DNA from: Episyrphus balteatus
Lineage: Eukaryota > Arthropoda > Insecta > Diptera > Syrphidae
DNA length: 64,000 nucleotides
Direction: 5' to 3'
Assembly (NCBI RefSeq): GCF_945859705.1
Contig: NC_079135.1
Location: 81,042,253 to 81,106,252 of the forward strand
The first letter of the stretch is position 1; every line of letters starts with the position of its first letter. The position numbers and the translations under genes were made by a program. The notes under the pieces were generated by a model. It did no database searches. It worked only from the letters and a program-made list of their open reading frames with translations, and was not told the origin of the DNA. Positions 41,642 to 54,971 of the stretch are shown here, piece after piece.

Positions 41642-44600
41642 TTATGATCCATTTATATTATTCCAAGTTGTATGCTTTTGGACGAGTTTTTCGTCAATAG
41701 GTTTTATTATTTTAAAAGCTTGTCTTAGATCTTCGATGGTAATTTGTTTTGTCTGAGGGTTTTGAGTGCTGATATTACGTATTTGATTCATTGCTGCTTC
41801 CTTGCATGCAAGACGGATTTGGTCCCCTTTAAATTAGAAAAAAAAGTTTAATTATTTGAAGAAAGCGTAATATTCAGCCTTAGCACGAATTCCATTCCTA
41901 TCGGAAATATGCTACAGTTCCCGGAAAAAATCATGAAATCAGTTCTTAATGGAAAATTTTATACAAGTCGACACTACGATCGGATTTTGTGATTGTTTTT
42001 TTTTTTTCGAGAATGGTAGAAAATTTCCGATACGAATGGAATTCTTGATTAGGCCGATTAGTTTGAAGAGTAGGGGTAAGGACAGAAATAAAAAATACAA
42101 ACATTCTTCTCTATATCCACCTTCAATTTTATAATTCGATTAGTTTATTTATTCCTTGGAATAAAAAGTTTTGTCTTAATACGAAAAAAAGGCTTGAAAG
42201 TTACTTTCCTCAATATTGTTTTATATTTGGGAGTAAGAAATTATCGCTTAGGCCTAAGTCAGAAAGAGTACTCCTTTTCTTTCCTTGTTAATTTTCTCTT
42301 ATTCTGGGGTAAAAGCATGTAACTTGGTACAATGGAGTTAACTCGACGTAATTGGAACAGTGGCAGTACATAATTTGGTTCAAACAAGTGTTCTCCATTT
42401 AAAACCTTCGGTTGAACCAAGTTAGAGGCTGCCGATGCTAAATTTTATCGACCACACTCGATTGTATCAAGTAACATGCTGGGGTCTCTGACTTTTTTTC
42501 AAAAGGAATTCCACACTTGGTTGATGATGAAAGTTGTGTTAGCCCAGTTTTTCACTGTGAGATTAAAGGTAACCCCAAGTTTGCTTTTTTGTTTTAAAAA
42601 AGTATTTTGACCTTCGAACGAAACATGGCATTTGATTTCTTTTAAATTACAAGAAGTTTTAGAAAAAAGTTAGAGCAGGTTTTGTCTAAAAACGGAAACG
42701 AAAATTAAGTCCGTAGGGATTATATTATATATATTTATATATTTTTTATATATTTTACTTTTATATATATTATATATATTTATATATTTATATATTTTAT
42801 ATATTTTGTCAAAATGAGACAACAAAAGGTACAAAAATTTGTTTTTAAATTACAAAATTAAAAAAAAGATAAATAACAACATACATTATGTATATAGATA
42901 ACAAGAATATAAATAAGATTTGAAAATAAATTAAAATATAAATGAGATGAAATAAATTGTTAATACATTTTTAAATTACTAAGAAAACGAATAACTAGGT
43001 ATATAAAATTATTGACTTTAAACAATGAAAATAGAAAAACGACAAAGGCAACGTATCACGAAGATTCTTCATCTATCATTTTTTGCAAGATTTTTTTCTT
43101 AAAGCATTCTCTACTTATGTCAAATGAGAACAGGTCAGAGTATTTATTAAAAGTTTTTGAACATCTATTAAATGATTCATGGGAGGCATAATTAGTCTTT
43201 GAAAATGTTTCCTTTAAAAATCTGGTATGTCTTAGAGTGCGCACATTAGAATTGATTGTAATTTTAGAACATAAGTACGAGGATTCAATATTTTCTTTGA
43301 GAAGATCAAACGCGGATTGAAAACGATTGTTCTGATTTCCATTCGACTTTTTTGTTTGAGAATATTTTTTTCCGGATTGAAAACGGCAAAAATTTGTCGG
43401 ATTGTAGATCCGTTCATTATTCGAAACTCCTATGAATCCGCAAAATGTGTTAGAATACGGAATTCGCAGCAGCTAAAATTCGAAAACGAAAGAAAAAAGA
43501 ATTCGAATGGAAATCAGAACAGCCGTGTGAACCAAAATTTAAAATTGGTTTAGTTGTTTACAAGAAAATGAGAAAGCCGGAGAGCGGTTCTAAGACAATT
43601 ACCATTAGAAACGGTTCCGCAATATTTTTTTAAAATTTTAAATCTAGGATCTTGAAAATTAAATTGAAAATTGATCTGCAGAAGTACAAATAGTACAAAT
43701 TAGATGACAAGAATTTCAATGACTAGACACAATTTTCAAATTTTTAATCGCGGGAAGCATGTTGTGTTCACAGGCATTGAAATCCTTGTGATCCATTTTT
43801 GCGACTGAATAATTGCGCGACTAAAATCGCATGTGTGCGCCTAGCCTAAAAAGGAATCAATTTTCCCTTCTAATGAATCACATAAAACATTAACATACCA
43901 AGTTTTAAGAAAAACTTTGATTTGATATAAAAACTGATAGGCAAAACAAATAAACGTGAGAACCTTTTGAATCCTTAAATCATTACTAAACGCTAGAGTG
44001 ATGAAAAAATCAAATCAAATTGCGTATTTTTTTTTCACAAATTCGTGAAAGCTTCCTAGTTTCCCTTTTTGTGAGCAATTTTTTAGCGAAAATCCAATGA
44101 TTTTGTATTTTCAATTACCTGTAAAACCCTCACTTAATTTTGTCAACTCCTTCATCACATCAACTGTATATGTTTTTGAATTTTGCAAGTAATATTCAAT
44201 CATAGAATACCTTGCGTCATTCGATGGTAAATTTATAAGAATTTTCTTTTCAAATCGCCGAAGAAATGCTGGATCAATGTCCCTTAAAAAAATAATCACT
44301 TTTTTTTAAATTTTCATTAATTAAAAAGAAACTCTTACTTACCATGGTATATTTGTACTTGCTAATACAAATATGGAAGTATTATTATCCTCTAAACCAT
44401 CTAAAAGTTGTAAAAATTCATTTTTAAAACGTTTAGATGCTTCATGATCAGAAGCTCGATCGCGTCCAGATGTTAAAGCATCAATTTCATCTAAAAATAT
44501 CACAGCAGGGGCATGCATTTTGGCATAATAAAATAAGACCTATAAGATAAGACATTTTTATCAAGATAACCTGAAGTTAAAAAAAAATAAACCTTAATAA

Positions 44601-45545
44601 TTTTTTCGGACTCCCCTCTCCATTTCGATGTTACGCAACTAGATGTTACATTAAAAAACGTTATCTGACCTTGAGTTTCCGAACAAAGCACTCTTGCAAG
44701 TAAGGTTTTTCCTCCACCTAAAATAAAGACCCGAAAATTTTTAATCACTCTCATAAATCTTTGCTATATATAGCTTTCCTGGTGGCCCATGAAGCAGCAA
44801 AGATTTCCATGGCTTGAGTTTATCTGAAAATAGTTGAGGGTATTTTAGAGGCATTATTACTGCCTCTTTAATTGTTTCAACAGCTTTCGTATTTCCGAAT
44901 ATATCTTTCCATCGAAAACCAAGATCTTTATTAACAATTGTTCTAGAAATGAAAAAACTATATCAGACAAAAGGCTAAGATTGCCTGGTATCAGCCTACA
45001 ATTTTACACATTCTTCAAGATATTTCCATCCTTCGATTATCAAATCACTAGGATTTAATTGAATGCCAAATTCGACTGGATTAACAGTTGTTTCGTGATT
45101 GCTGGCACTACTTGATATTTGCTTGATTTGCAAACTTTCATTAAAAGGTTCAGTTTTCTGTGGTGATTCTTCTTTCTTGCTTCTACTTGTAGCAGGACAT
45201 TTTCTCGCTGTGTTATTAACTTGAATCTTAACACTTGGCGATAATTTCTTAAGAATTTTTGGATTTTTTCCAAATTTGACTTGATAAAAGCTCGCATATT
45301 CTAAATAAATCGAATCCAAATCGACATTATCACAAATTTCATAATCATTTTGGAGTCGAGCCTCGTTCTTCAGACATTCACAAGTATCATAAAATCCATT
45401 GTCTCTAAGATATCTTTCAATAAGATACAAAATATTACGGCGCCTTTTTCCTGCTGAACGAACGTCCTCCTAAACAGGTTTTCATTTTATTCAAATTTAT
45501 TTATGTTCTTTGAACGAGTTTTTACCAATTTACCTCTTTTGACAT
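41642..45545 (-). CDS. KATNAL2: Katanin p60-like AAA ATPase (KATNAL2-type)
   Basis: Exons on the - strand: 45534-45545, 45000-45469, 44779-44942, 44593-44717, 44343-44539, 44119-44282, 41642-41826; 438 residues. The N-terminal LisH domain (YLIERYLRDNGFYDTCECL) supports dimerisation and distinguishes KATNAL2 from other katanins. The AAA module follows: KYPQLF...PWKSLLLHGPPG, Walker A completed as GGGKT by exon 4, Walker B VIFLDEID, LASTN sensor, and DIDPAFLRRFEKKI with arginine fingers. The family severs microtubules. All introns are GT-AG except the one after exon 3, where the donor reads CAG|GAAAGC, i.e. GA instead of GT; without splicing there, the P-loop is destroyed. Other exons are open and in phase, so this is recent damage, an unusual intron or a base error. 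Confidence 0.85.
42724..42808. repeat. TA-rich microsatellite
   Basis: Imperfect TATATATTTATA repeats over about 85 bp. Confidence 0.85.
43326..43523. mobile_element. ~200-bp MITE with GTTCTGATTTCCATTCGA ends
   Basis: GTTCTGATTTCCATTCGA at 43329 and its exact complement TCGAATGGAAATCAGAAC ending at 43520; arms continue with TTTTTTGTTTG/GAAAGAAAAAAG. Confidence 0.75.
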
Positions 45546-47140
45546 TTTTTTTTTCTGAAGTATAAAAGGAATTAAGGATCGAATTAAAAATTTTCAATAA
45601 GAAAAGGTTTATTTTTTGTTTTTACGTTTATCGATTTAATAGTCAGTTGATAGTGCCGGCTACACTTAATTGGTCTCGCAGCAACAGTGTCGATTCAATA
45701 ATGTTTGGGAAACAATACAAACAAAATGCATGAACTTGCTGTTGAGATTTCAACTTGCTTGAATTTTTAAAACTTGTGTGCCTATAAAAATTTGGTTAAC
45801 TTCCTAAATGAATTTGAGCTTCAAAAAAGTTCGTTACTTGATTTATTTTATTCAGATGAATTTTTTAGAAAAAAAAAATCAAAATTTTCAGATGCAAAAT
45901 AATTGAAAATACAAATTTAATAGATAAATATTGGATATTTAAAATATTGGTCGAGTTATCAAAAAAAATATGCCCTATAGATCAAAATAAAAAACGGGTC
46001 TGGGTAATTTCACAAAAATAATCCGTAGCTCTATGTACACATAGACGCACAAACCGAAGGACGGTATAACGAAAACCACTATTTTGAACTTCTCCCTCAT
46101 CGTAATATTGCTTTTGAAACCCCGACAAATTTAAGCATTTTGTTAAGTTCCGACAACAAAAATTGAGGGTACGTATACTACGGAAACGTGGGGTAAAACT
46201 GATCATTTAAGCTCAAACATCAATAGGTTAGGTTAGGTTAATACATACATAAGCGCCATTTATGGAAACTTTTAAATTATACGGAAAATATTAATGTACA
46301 TTTGCCAATTCAGTCTGGCTGCGTAATAAATTTTTTAACTAATCCCGTTATTGGAAAAGAGCTTCTTACCAGTAGCAATTTCATGCTTCGCGCCCACACC
46401 TAAATCAGTTTTTGTAGATGTATGCCAATTTGCAATTGAAGTCGATAAGATTTTCAAGATTTCCAAGATTTCTTCTAAGTTAAGATATGTTCTATTGCTT
46501 TTGTTGATTTGCCTGGCTGGTAGCTAAAATAGTACGTTCCATCAGAATGTTGCAGAATGGATTTAGATATTATATATAATCTGATATGCAAAAGAATGTC
46601 AATCAAACATTAAAATACTATTCGGAATATTTGGGTTAAAATTTGTAAATTTTATTTTAAAAAATATTCATTATTATATAATATTATGTAGTTAAAATAC
46701 AAAACATTAATAAATTTTTTAATTCACTTATTGTTATTTTTATAATAAATTATAAGGCACATATTTTAAACTGTTAAACACAAAAAAAAAAAAAAAAACT
46801 GTAATAAGGGCAAGTTACAAAAACATTTAAAATAGTCGAAGTCGATTATTGGTGAAATTCATAGCAGTCACTCAAGTCGAAATTTTTTCAAAGTGAAAGT
46901 TTGTGCAGGCTTTTGACCACTTGTGCTACTTGTAATGTGAAGAAAACCAAATTGTTCGCTTATGAACACGAACCGAAGATATCCGGAAGTAAATGCTTGA
47001 GCAATACCTCACAAAATTCTTCTTAAACTTGTACCTGAAACAAATTATGACTTAAGTGACGACTACGAATTCCACCCTAGATTTTAATATTTTGAGTTCT
47101 TTGCTAGAAAATTTTTTAAATCTCAAAGAAAACTTTATGC
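45546..47140. other. Intergenic between KATNAL2 and parvin
   Basis: Holds the KATNAL2 promoter side and the parvin 3' UTR. Three TTAGG words near 46226 are the common GGTTAGGTTAGG simple sequence. No gene or element ends recognised. Confidence 0.4.
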
Positions 47141-50100
47141 TTAGGCAACATTCCTAAATTTGGTAAATAAGTTGTAAAGTACTCGAAGAGTTGATTTCAA
47201 ATCCATGTTAACGACATCTGTAAGCAAAAAAAAAAAAAAAAACATTAACAAAAGAATTTAATAGAATTTATTAAAATGTTAAATCAAATTACAATAATTA
47301 CCTTCAGGTCTAGCTTTTGGTTTTGGCAAGCCAACATCCTGCATAAGATCAAATGAGAATCCAACATTGTGGACCATTTGATCGACATCGCGAGGTGTCA
47401 AATGAAATTCGTAAAGTGGAACGAAAAATCCACCCAGTAGTCCCATCAACAAACACAAATAAACACCATCTCGAAAGTCGGTATTTAAGTCATTGACTTC
47501 GAAATTCAATTTTGCCAAGTGCTTGTTAACAAATGTAATCAATGATTTCTTGACTACAGCTAGCTTTTCAGGTGCAGAATCGAAGAGAGTGTCGAAAGCA
47601 TCTTTTTCGCAGCGCATACCAACATCATCGTATTCGGAAGTTATTTGTTCTTGGAATTTTCTATTTAAATGAAATTGACTTGAAGTTTTTCATATATTAG
47701 TATAATTGATATAAGAAAAACTTACTGTGCGTTGAGAACTCCAGCGTTTTTCTGTGCAATAACTACTGTAACGAAAATATTTTCTGGCAAACGAATGGGA
47801 GCACGAAAATGACGAACTAGTGCAACCAACAAATGTAAAATTGCTACAAGATTCTTGGAGTGAACACTTTCAACAGACCATTTTGGAACTTTATGGTGGA
47901 AACCAAGAGTCTATACAAAACAATTTCATAAAATAGTCAAATTGTGTTCACAAGTGATTTAAATGAATATGACAAACAATAACTTACATGATTAACTGCT
48001 CTTAAGACAATACTAAGCTTTTGGCGTTGACCTTCTTCCGATTGGGTAACTTCCAATACATCAAGTTTTCTGCCTGTCAATTTTTCCCAAAGCTTATGGA
48101 GCACCTAAAAGAATAAGACAAATAATATTATAAGCTTAAACTCAACTATGATATTGTTTCCAATTATAACAAACCTGTCCATCATACATATCTTCATCAA
48201 GTCGCTGAACAATAATTCGTTGTTCAGCAAGTTCATCATTAATCCAATCGATCAAAATTTGTTGTAATTTAATTAACTCAGGATCCCTTGCTGATTGTGG
48301 ATCTATTACAGCTCTTTGCTCTAGATCGCCTAAAATTGTTTATAATTTGAAGTTATAACATTTAATTAAATATAAGATCTCTTATAAACACTTACGAATA
48401 ACATAATCCTCTGGAGGAATATCGCACTGATTTGGATAACCAGGCGAATCGATAGCATATTTTCCTTCTTCTTGAACTTCTTGAACTGAAGAAATAAAAA
48501 TGGAAATGATTTATGAATTTTATATATTAAAAGACGGTGGTTATATGAAAAAATAATAAAAAAAAAAAATGCTAAAAATGGTGGAATGGTCGGAGTTGAA
48601 TTGCCTTAAAAATTCTGAACTAAATACTAGATTCATTAAAAATCTTCACGACAGTATGGAGAAATGGTTTGCTATTTGAGGTCTTCTATTCTATTATATG
48701 CCTAGAATGGTTACAAAGTTCTAAATACGATGGAATTTGTGAATGACAAAAAGAAAATATAGATTTTTTTCCGTAAATTAGGCTACCAGCTTTTAATACC
48801 TTTTGAATAAAGGTGCAATTGGACATTTTGCTTGACCGCTTGATAGCCGAAAAGTAAACAAAGAGCGGTGGAACTATCGGATCCAGGAACTGTTATACCT
48901 GAGTTACTTTTTCAAAATGTGGGGATAAAACATAAGCTATATTTCTGAAGAGCGAGTTCCAAAAAGATTTCAATTTCCCTATGCAGGTGCTAAGAGCCAG
49001 CAAAAAACTGAAATACGAAACAACTTCGGATAAACGAATTAATATTATAGATGGAGCTACATTATTCCGTCACGATTTTCAAAGACACTTATTGATGTTT
49101 TATGATGGTAGAAATTGCAACTCAATCGAGCATATTGCAATCAATGAAAAGCACTCCTACAACAAACTGAAAATACGTATCTTCAGGTCAACTGAAAGGC
49201 GCTTTTTTTCTAATTCAGTATTGTAGCAGTTTCAATATTCCAATACAATGTTCCACCACGAAGTAAAAACAAAGGTAGGTCTAAAAACTCCTGGTACAAA
49301 CAAATGCAAAAATACCAGCATTCAGTTGGCCTCAGAAATGGAACAATACGAAACCAGGAGACTTACCACAGATTCAAACTTGCCAAATGCCTATAATTGT
49401 TAATCACTGTTTCTATGGGTCCAAAAAAATTGTTTTATAAAACACTCATCATTCCAGTTCGATTTTAAAGTACAGAAGTGTTTCGTCTCTTGGAAGCGGA
49501 TAAGAGCCATTTTGGCGTTGCTTCAATTGGCAGGAAAACATTTTAAAAAGATACAACGACGTACTGAAAGGTTTCTTCATGGACGTGTAACTGGTACAAA
49601 AAATACGTATTAAACATTTGAATGGGACACATAGAGCGAATTAACTTCGACAGTCCAGTCCGTAAAGTATTTAACGCCGAACCAGAGAATACAATTAATT
49701 GAGAGATTTCTAAAATGATTTTAATGGAACATTTTCGTTAAATTGTTTACAAGTCAGAAATGGAGAAAACGGTTTTATAATAGATACTGTTACATAAAAA
49801 CTTCTAAAAAATATTTTTTTTATCAAAATCGTAAGACCTGATTTTTACCATTTTAATTTTATTTATTTTATTTGGTATTTTCCACCAGCCCTATAGACAG
49901 GCAATTTTCTAAAAAATTGACTTAATTTGGAGAAAAATATTACAAATCAGCGGTTACACCTACTATAAAGTTGTGTACCTTTTTGTTATCCAAAAACCTA
50001 GTCTATTTCCTTGTTTAAAGCTGTTTTATGAAATAGTTTTTCAAAAATTAATTTTCAAAATCAAAATTTTTTTTAATGCAAAACGTTAATTCTCTTCGAG

Positions 50101-50829
50101 GGAAGAACAAAATATTTCCGGGTGGAAAATTGTCCATGTAAAGCCCACAATAGGGCTAATTGACACCATGAAAGCTTTCGGACACATCATCAACGAAAAA
50201 CCTTTATTTTTTTTTCGAATAAATCGAATGAAAGAAAATTCCTAGAATTAACCTACTCAACTATCAACTTATACACAATTGTTCCACTTCTTTGTTATTA
50301 TAAACTATCGAGGTGCGTGGGATTAAATATGGCATCAGAACAGAAACTTCATAATAAGCAACCATGATAGTGAGAACTAAATCTAAAAACATAAATCCAA
50401 TTGGTGCAAATTATAAACAACTTCCAGACTTTGCCAGCGGATGTGACTCATTTGGACCTTAAAATTATTTACTGTCACATTCAACTGAATAAAAATACAA
50501 TTTTCTTAGAGCATAAATCTTGATCTTTGCTTTAGTTAGAAATAAATTGACGAATTTTGAAGAAACTCCGAAAATAAAATCATAAGTTAAGCACACATTC
50601 GATTTGGGAAATGATAACGCCCTAAATGGTAAAAAATTTCTAACACAATATTGAATGGAATTTTATTTTCGCATTATGTAAATTAGATCATTTTATTAAC
50701 AAGTTTACCTTCCTTGATGCGCTTTTTCCTGCCAAGTGTTCCGAGTTTATCCCAGAAACTTTCTTCTTTTTCTCCACTTTTTATAGCATTAGGAGCCCGA
50801 GGTGATTTTGGACGAGGAATTGTTGACAT
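47141..50829 (-). CDS. parvin: Parvin (integrin-linked actopaxin)
   Basis: Seven exons on the - strand: 50709-50829, 48396-48485, 48175-48329, 47988-48104, 47726-47910, 47302-47660, 47141-47217; all GT-AG and in phase, 367 residues, the usual fly length. The N-terminus (RPKSPRAP, then ESFWDKLGTLGRKKRIKE) is the conserved parvin start. Two calponin-homology domains follow; the second includes DFRDGVYLCLLMGLLGGFF, HLTPRDVDQMVHNVGFSF and the terminal LKSTLRVLYNLFTKFRNV. Parvin joins ILK and PINCH in the complex linking integrins to actin at muscle attachment sites. Intron 1 (2.2 kb) contains transposon debris. Confidence 0.95.
48486..50708. other. 2.2 kb first intron of parvin
   Basis: Contains a decayed reverse-transcriptase-like segment (49438-49700), and a + frame at 48981-49226 of unknown nature (81 codons, no family recognised). 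The rest is AT-rich. Confidence 0.5.
49438..49700 (+). pseudogene. Decayed C-terminus of an RTE-like endonuclease-reverse transcriptase
   Basis: KTLIIPV at 49438 and GHIERINFDSPVRKVFNAEPE at 49625-49690 resemble the end of RTE-type LINE proteins (LIRPV..., GH(V/I)ERM...RPVKKVFNA.PEG). Stops and frameshifts lie between. Sense relative to +, antisense to parvin. Confidence 0.45.
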
Positions 50830-51265
50830 TTTAATTTTTTTTTACAAAATTTCACTTTTCACAAGTCTGTGCGGAAATGTATGCTCCTTTTTGTTTATAT
50901 TTTGCGCTGATGTCATGAAATGATGAACTGAAGACACTTTTTTTCTACGACTACGACATATGTCGACCATAGAATATAAATAAATAAAGATGTGAGAGGA
51001 GTGAGATGGATGTTTCTATTTTTCACCAACGTGTAATTGAAAGAGATAAACAGCTATACCTTAATTTTGTCTATCTCTTTCTTTCATTATTTTGACATCT
51101 ATCAAAACCTAAACAGTATTCCCACTTTAAACAACAATTATTTAGCACTTTTCATTGACCATTTTTTAGTTTGATTTCTTCGATAAAAATGGGTTTGTAA
51201 AGATTTTTATTTGAGCTGTCAGTTTTTGTAAAATCAGTTGATCAAAAAAGGCTTTCTTTTTATTT

Positions 51266-51744
51266 ATGTCGTTTTCGATTGGCTCTCCGGAAGCGTCCGG
51301 AATCATTCAGAAGCCTTCTGAAACCGTTTTATTGGCTTTGAAATGACAGCTAGAACGCTTTTCAGAAGAGAAATTCTCTTCTCGATTTCAATTCAGAACC
51401 CACTCAAGAAGCACTAATACATGAACACTCACATGTCAAAAAAAAGAAACTCCGTCAAAATTTTTGGTTTTTCATTCAAGAATTTATTATTTTTTGAAAT
51501 TGAAATTAATTTCAAAACAAAAACGGATAAATAAATGCGATGATTTCATCATCTTCTTCAGCGTAGTCTTCAAAATTATAATTTTTCAATGTTTTTCGTT
51601 TGCAAGAAAAAAAAATACTAAAAATATTTGACATTTGAAATTTCACACAAACACAAAAAAACAAAATTGAGTGGAATGGATTCAAACTGTTTTATTGGAT
51701 TTCAGAATGAGTGAATTCTTGAGTGAAACCAATCGAAAACGACA
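51266..51744. mobile_element. 479-bp MITE with ATGTCGTTTTCGATTGG ends
   Basis: ATGTCGTTTTCGATTGG on the left and its exact complement CCAATCGAAAACGACAT on the right. Inner arms share CTGAAACCGTTTTATTGG against CAAACTGTTTTATTGGATTT-type sequence and CTCAAGAA/TTCTTGAG. No coding. Confidence 0.75.
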
Positions 51745-52767
51745 TTAGTATCAATTTATCCCTTTCTGTCAGAGATGAGTATTTACTTCATATGTAGTAG
51801 ATCTACTTCATTAATTTATATTTGTGTATCTGCTACGTAGCAACGTATTTCTACTTCGTTTGACTAATTTTTTATAACGAACAAAATTTCATTTAAGATG
51901 TGTTGTATTGATTCATTTTTTGTTAATCGAAAAATTCATTTAAGAAAATGCATTGTTGGTGCACTTTATTTTGGAATAAACTCACTAGGATCAGCAAAAA
52001 TTTCTTATTTTATACATCCAAATCATGGAACTAAGAGCAAGTCAATCTGACTTTCCTGAAAATAGTTTTGCAATAAGAAACACTTCAAAATTTGAAATTA
52101 AAAATGATTACAGCAACTTCCGGGGATGTTTTTTTTAAGGAAAAAAATCATATTTGTTATCTACGATTGATGCGCTTTCAACCAATGTAGGTCTCATATT
52201 TTGTTTTATTTGTATATTTTTTGTTTTTCATTATCTGCTACATATTTTCCAAATCTACTTCGTTTTTTTGGGCAATATGCTTCACTTTCCGGGCTAAGCA
52301 TTCTCATCCCTGCTTTCTGTACTAACATCACTACAAGTCCAAGGAGCCGAATTTGGAAAAAAATTGAGCTAAAAATAGCCGCTCTAAAAGAAACGCATAC
52401 AAAGGAACGCGTACAAATTTTTTTAAGATGTTTTAATTTTATTTAATTTTCAGAATTTCAAGAACAGAATGTTTATCAGACTTCAAGTAACTATGATTAT
52501 TTATTTATCAATTTTGGTTAAATGCTCATTGACGGACGTAAGATAAATTGAAATACATAAAAACGAAATATGTAGGAAAATTGAACAGAGACAGTTCATA
52601 TCTATCGTCGATTTTTTGTAAAGTGCTTTAATTTTAAAAGAGCCTTAAATCGCCAAGTTTAAAATTTAAAGAGCCAAATTTTGATTAATAAGAAATCAAA
52701 ATTTCAAGGACTAAAATGTAAAATGTTCAAGGAGCCTATATGGCGATAAACAGCTGGCTCTGACAAC

Positions 52768-52850
52768 GCTGGTCCCACAGTCGCCGCCATAGATATAATC
52801 GTGGGTATTTGAAATAATTTTGAGTCAAAAAACGCACTCGGCAATATACT
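52768..52850. repeat. Degenerate end of the TACAGGGTGTCCC element family
   Basis: GGTCCCACAGTCGCCGCC followed by GAGTCAAAAAACG matches in order the end of the 2179-3285 element (GTCCCACAGTCACCGCC, AAGTCGAAAAAC). No second end was found. Confidence 0.4.
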
Positions 52851-54004
52851 CAAATTTTGGAGTATTTATTCTTCTTTTAGGTTTTTTTTTTACAACAAAA
52901 TAGGAATATGTTTTAAATTTTTAAACAAGAAAAAAAAAATAAACAAGTTACTAAATTAAAAAAAAAATTAATTTATTTTAAACAGTTTTTTAATGGTTAG
53001 ACATCTTTTATATTTTCAAGATTTTCAAATATAACAGTCGAAGATTTTTATCCGTTTCAAAATTCAAAAATTTTATTTTTTTAAGTTTTACTTTAGTTTG
53101 TGGTTTGTTGTAAATTTGAAATGACTCAATCGATTTTTATTAGTTTTATAAGGACGGCAGTAATTTGTTATTACGATGCTCAAATTTCTATAATATATGT
53201 ATAAGAATACAATATATGTATATGGAATATAGTATTCGGTCGCATGCGTGCAGAGCAATCCAATCCAATTGCCAAAATAACTTCGAAGATGATTTATACC
53301 TTTTTGTATGTTCGTTTGACTTTTTCCGTGGGAAAAAAGTTCATGGGGGATTCGCGATAGGAACATTTCTTCCGTGGTAATTTCCCATGGAAAAAAGTTC
53401 GCATAAGACTGGCTGAGAAAGATTTTCTATAGGTTGTCCTACTTAATTAGCCCTATCGCCAATTTTCAATTCAATTCAAATCAGAGATTTACACTTTGGG
53501 CTCTATTATCAGCTGAAAAAAAAAAAAACTTAAAAAACACAAGACAGTATCATAAATGTATTCATTTGATGTATATTAAAAAATATATTATATATACATG
53601 ATCATATTTTACATTTTTTTGTTCTTTATAATATAGTTAACTTGTTGCTGTGGTGGTAGAAGTTTGATCTAATGTAAATGATTTAAAAATTTCTCAAGAA
53701 CAGATATCATTTAAAATGATCTCTACACTTTGACAACCGAAAAAGGAATACAACAACTACTACCACTCTGCTTAAGCATAGCAAATGTTAATGATTAGAC
53801 TTTATGTCGAATGTACGATAATGAAAGTACATAAAATACAAAATAAATATTATTAATTCATTAAATACGAGTTTTGTGTTGATTGGTAAAATAAATACTA
53901 ATGTTAGGTTAGGTTTGTTTTTTTTTGTTTGTTTTTGTTTTGTTTTGCTTTTAAAAAAGGTTCAATCAATGAATCGAAGAAAGAACTAAATTTAAAAAAA
54001 AAAA

Positions 54005-54971
54005 TCACGAAATGCTGCAGCTGTTTCTTGTACTATGACTCTGGGTTGGTGTCTTACATCGATTCTTACTCTTTGAATGGGTAAGAGTATTGAAACACTG
54101 ATTCGTTGTAAGTGCATATGACTTGAGAGTCGATTTGACGGATGGTGGCAGAGGCAATGCCTCAATTGCGTAGACACTCGTCCTACGAACAATGGTCCGA
54201 CAACAAAGCTCTTGAAGTGAAAGAACTAAAAATATAAATTAATAAAAATATAAAGACAACAAACTTATTTTGGTATTGAAAAATGTGTTAAAATATACCT
54301 TTATTAGTTCTCCATATTCTTTCCATTCCGTTGCGATGCAGAGCCATTCGGGCTAGTTCGCAAAACGATTCTCTTATGTTAAAATCACAAAGTGGCGAAA
54401 TTTCAAAACACGACATATTATTCCTAGAGGCATACAGTTCCGCGTGTTTGGCAGCTACTTGCCGTTTAAATGCCAAATGCAGTCGATTGCCGACTAGTAC
54501 TTTTGGTATCCCAGGAGCGTGCTGAAATTTGTATGGTTTTAATATTAGAAATCACTTTATTCAGAATAAAAATACTGCTTCAAAATAAATATTACCTCTT
54601 CGACTTCCTTTAACCATCGGTCTATACCATCGAAACTCCATTTATTTGTTATATCATATACTAATATAATTCCTTGTGCTCCTCGCGAATAAGATCTTAT
54701 TATTGTACAAAAACGTCCTTGACCAGATGTATCCCAGAGCTGCAATTTAACTCGTTTACCCTCAAGTAAAATAGTTGTGGTTTTATAAGCTAAAAATAAG
54801 TAAAATCAAATAAAATCCAATAAATAAAATAAGACTTAAAAGATTACCACTTCCACTGCAGAATGGGCTCTCCGAAGAAGCATCTTCTAGTCCGGATAAG
54901 ATTTCATGTTTTCCCACATCGCTATCTCCAACAAGAAGCACTTTTAACAAATAATCATAGTCCTTGGCCAT
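54005..54971 (-). CDS. Rab40: Rab40 GTPase with SOCS box
   Basis: Four exons on the - strand: 54848-54971, 54596-54789, 54299-54521, 54005-54225; GT-AG, in phase, 253 residues. G1 is GDSDVGK; switch region AYKTTTILLEGKRV; G3 DTSGQG; the usual NKxD is NRLH, a trait of Rab40 proteins. The SOCS box (LQELCCRTIVRR, then ALPLPPSVKSTLKSY) recruits Elongin and Cullin5, making Rab40 a substrate adaptor for ubiquitin ligase. The C-terminus SCSIS keeps the cysteine that is probably prenylated in Rab40. The start is the first Met; a splice acceptor-like TTTTTTAG lies upstream in the 5' UTR. Confidence 0.95.

Larger units (their letters stand above)
41827..44118. other. 2.3 kb last intron of KATNAL2
   Basis: Long compared with the other introns of about 53-64 bp. 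It holds a TA-rich microsatellite (42724-42808) and a MITE (43326-43523). No coding frame is supported. Confidence 0.6.
50830..54004. other. Intergenic between parvin and Rab40
   Basis: The first few hundred bases should hold the parvin promoter. There is a MITE at 51266-51744 and a degenerate end of the CCCACAGTC element family at about 52768-52850. The remainder is AT-rich with no supported gene. Confidence 0.4.

Noticed and set aside
46216..46240. GGTTAGGTTAGG as insect telomeric repeat
   Set aside because: Only three units, also seen singly at 33547 and 53903; flies lack TTAGG telomeres and this simple word is common.
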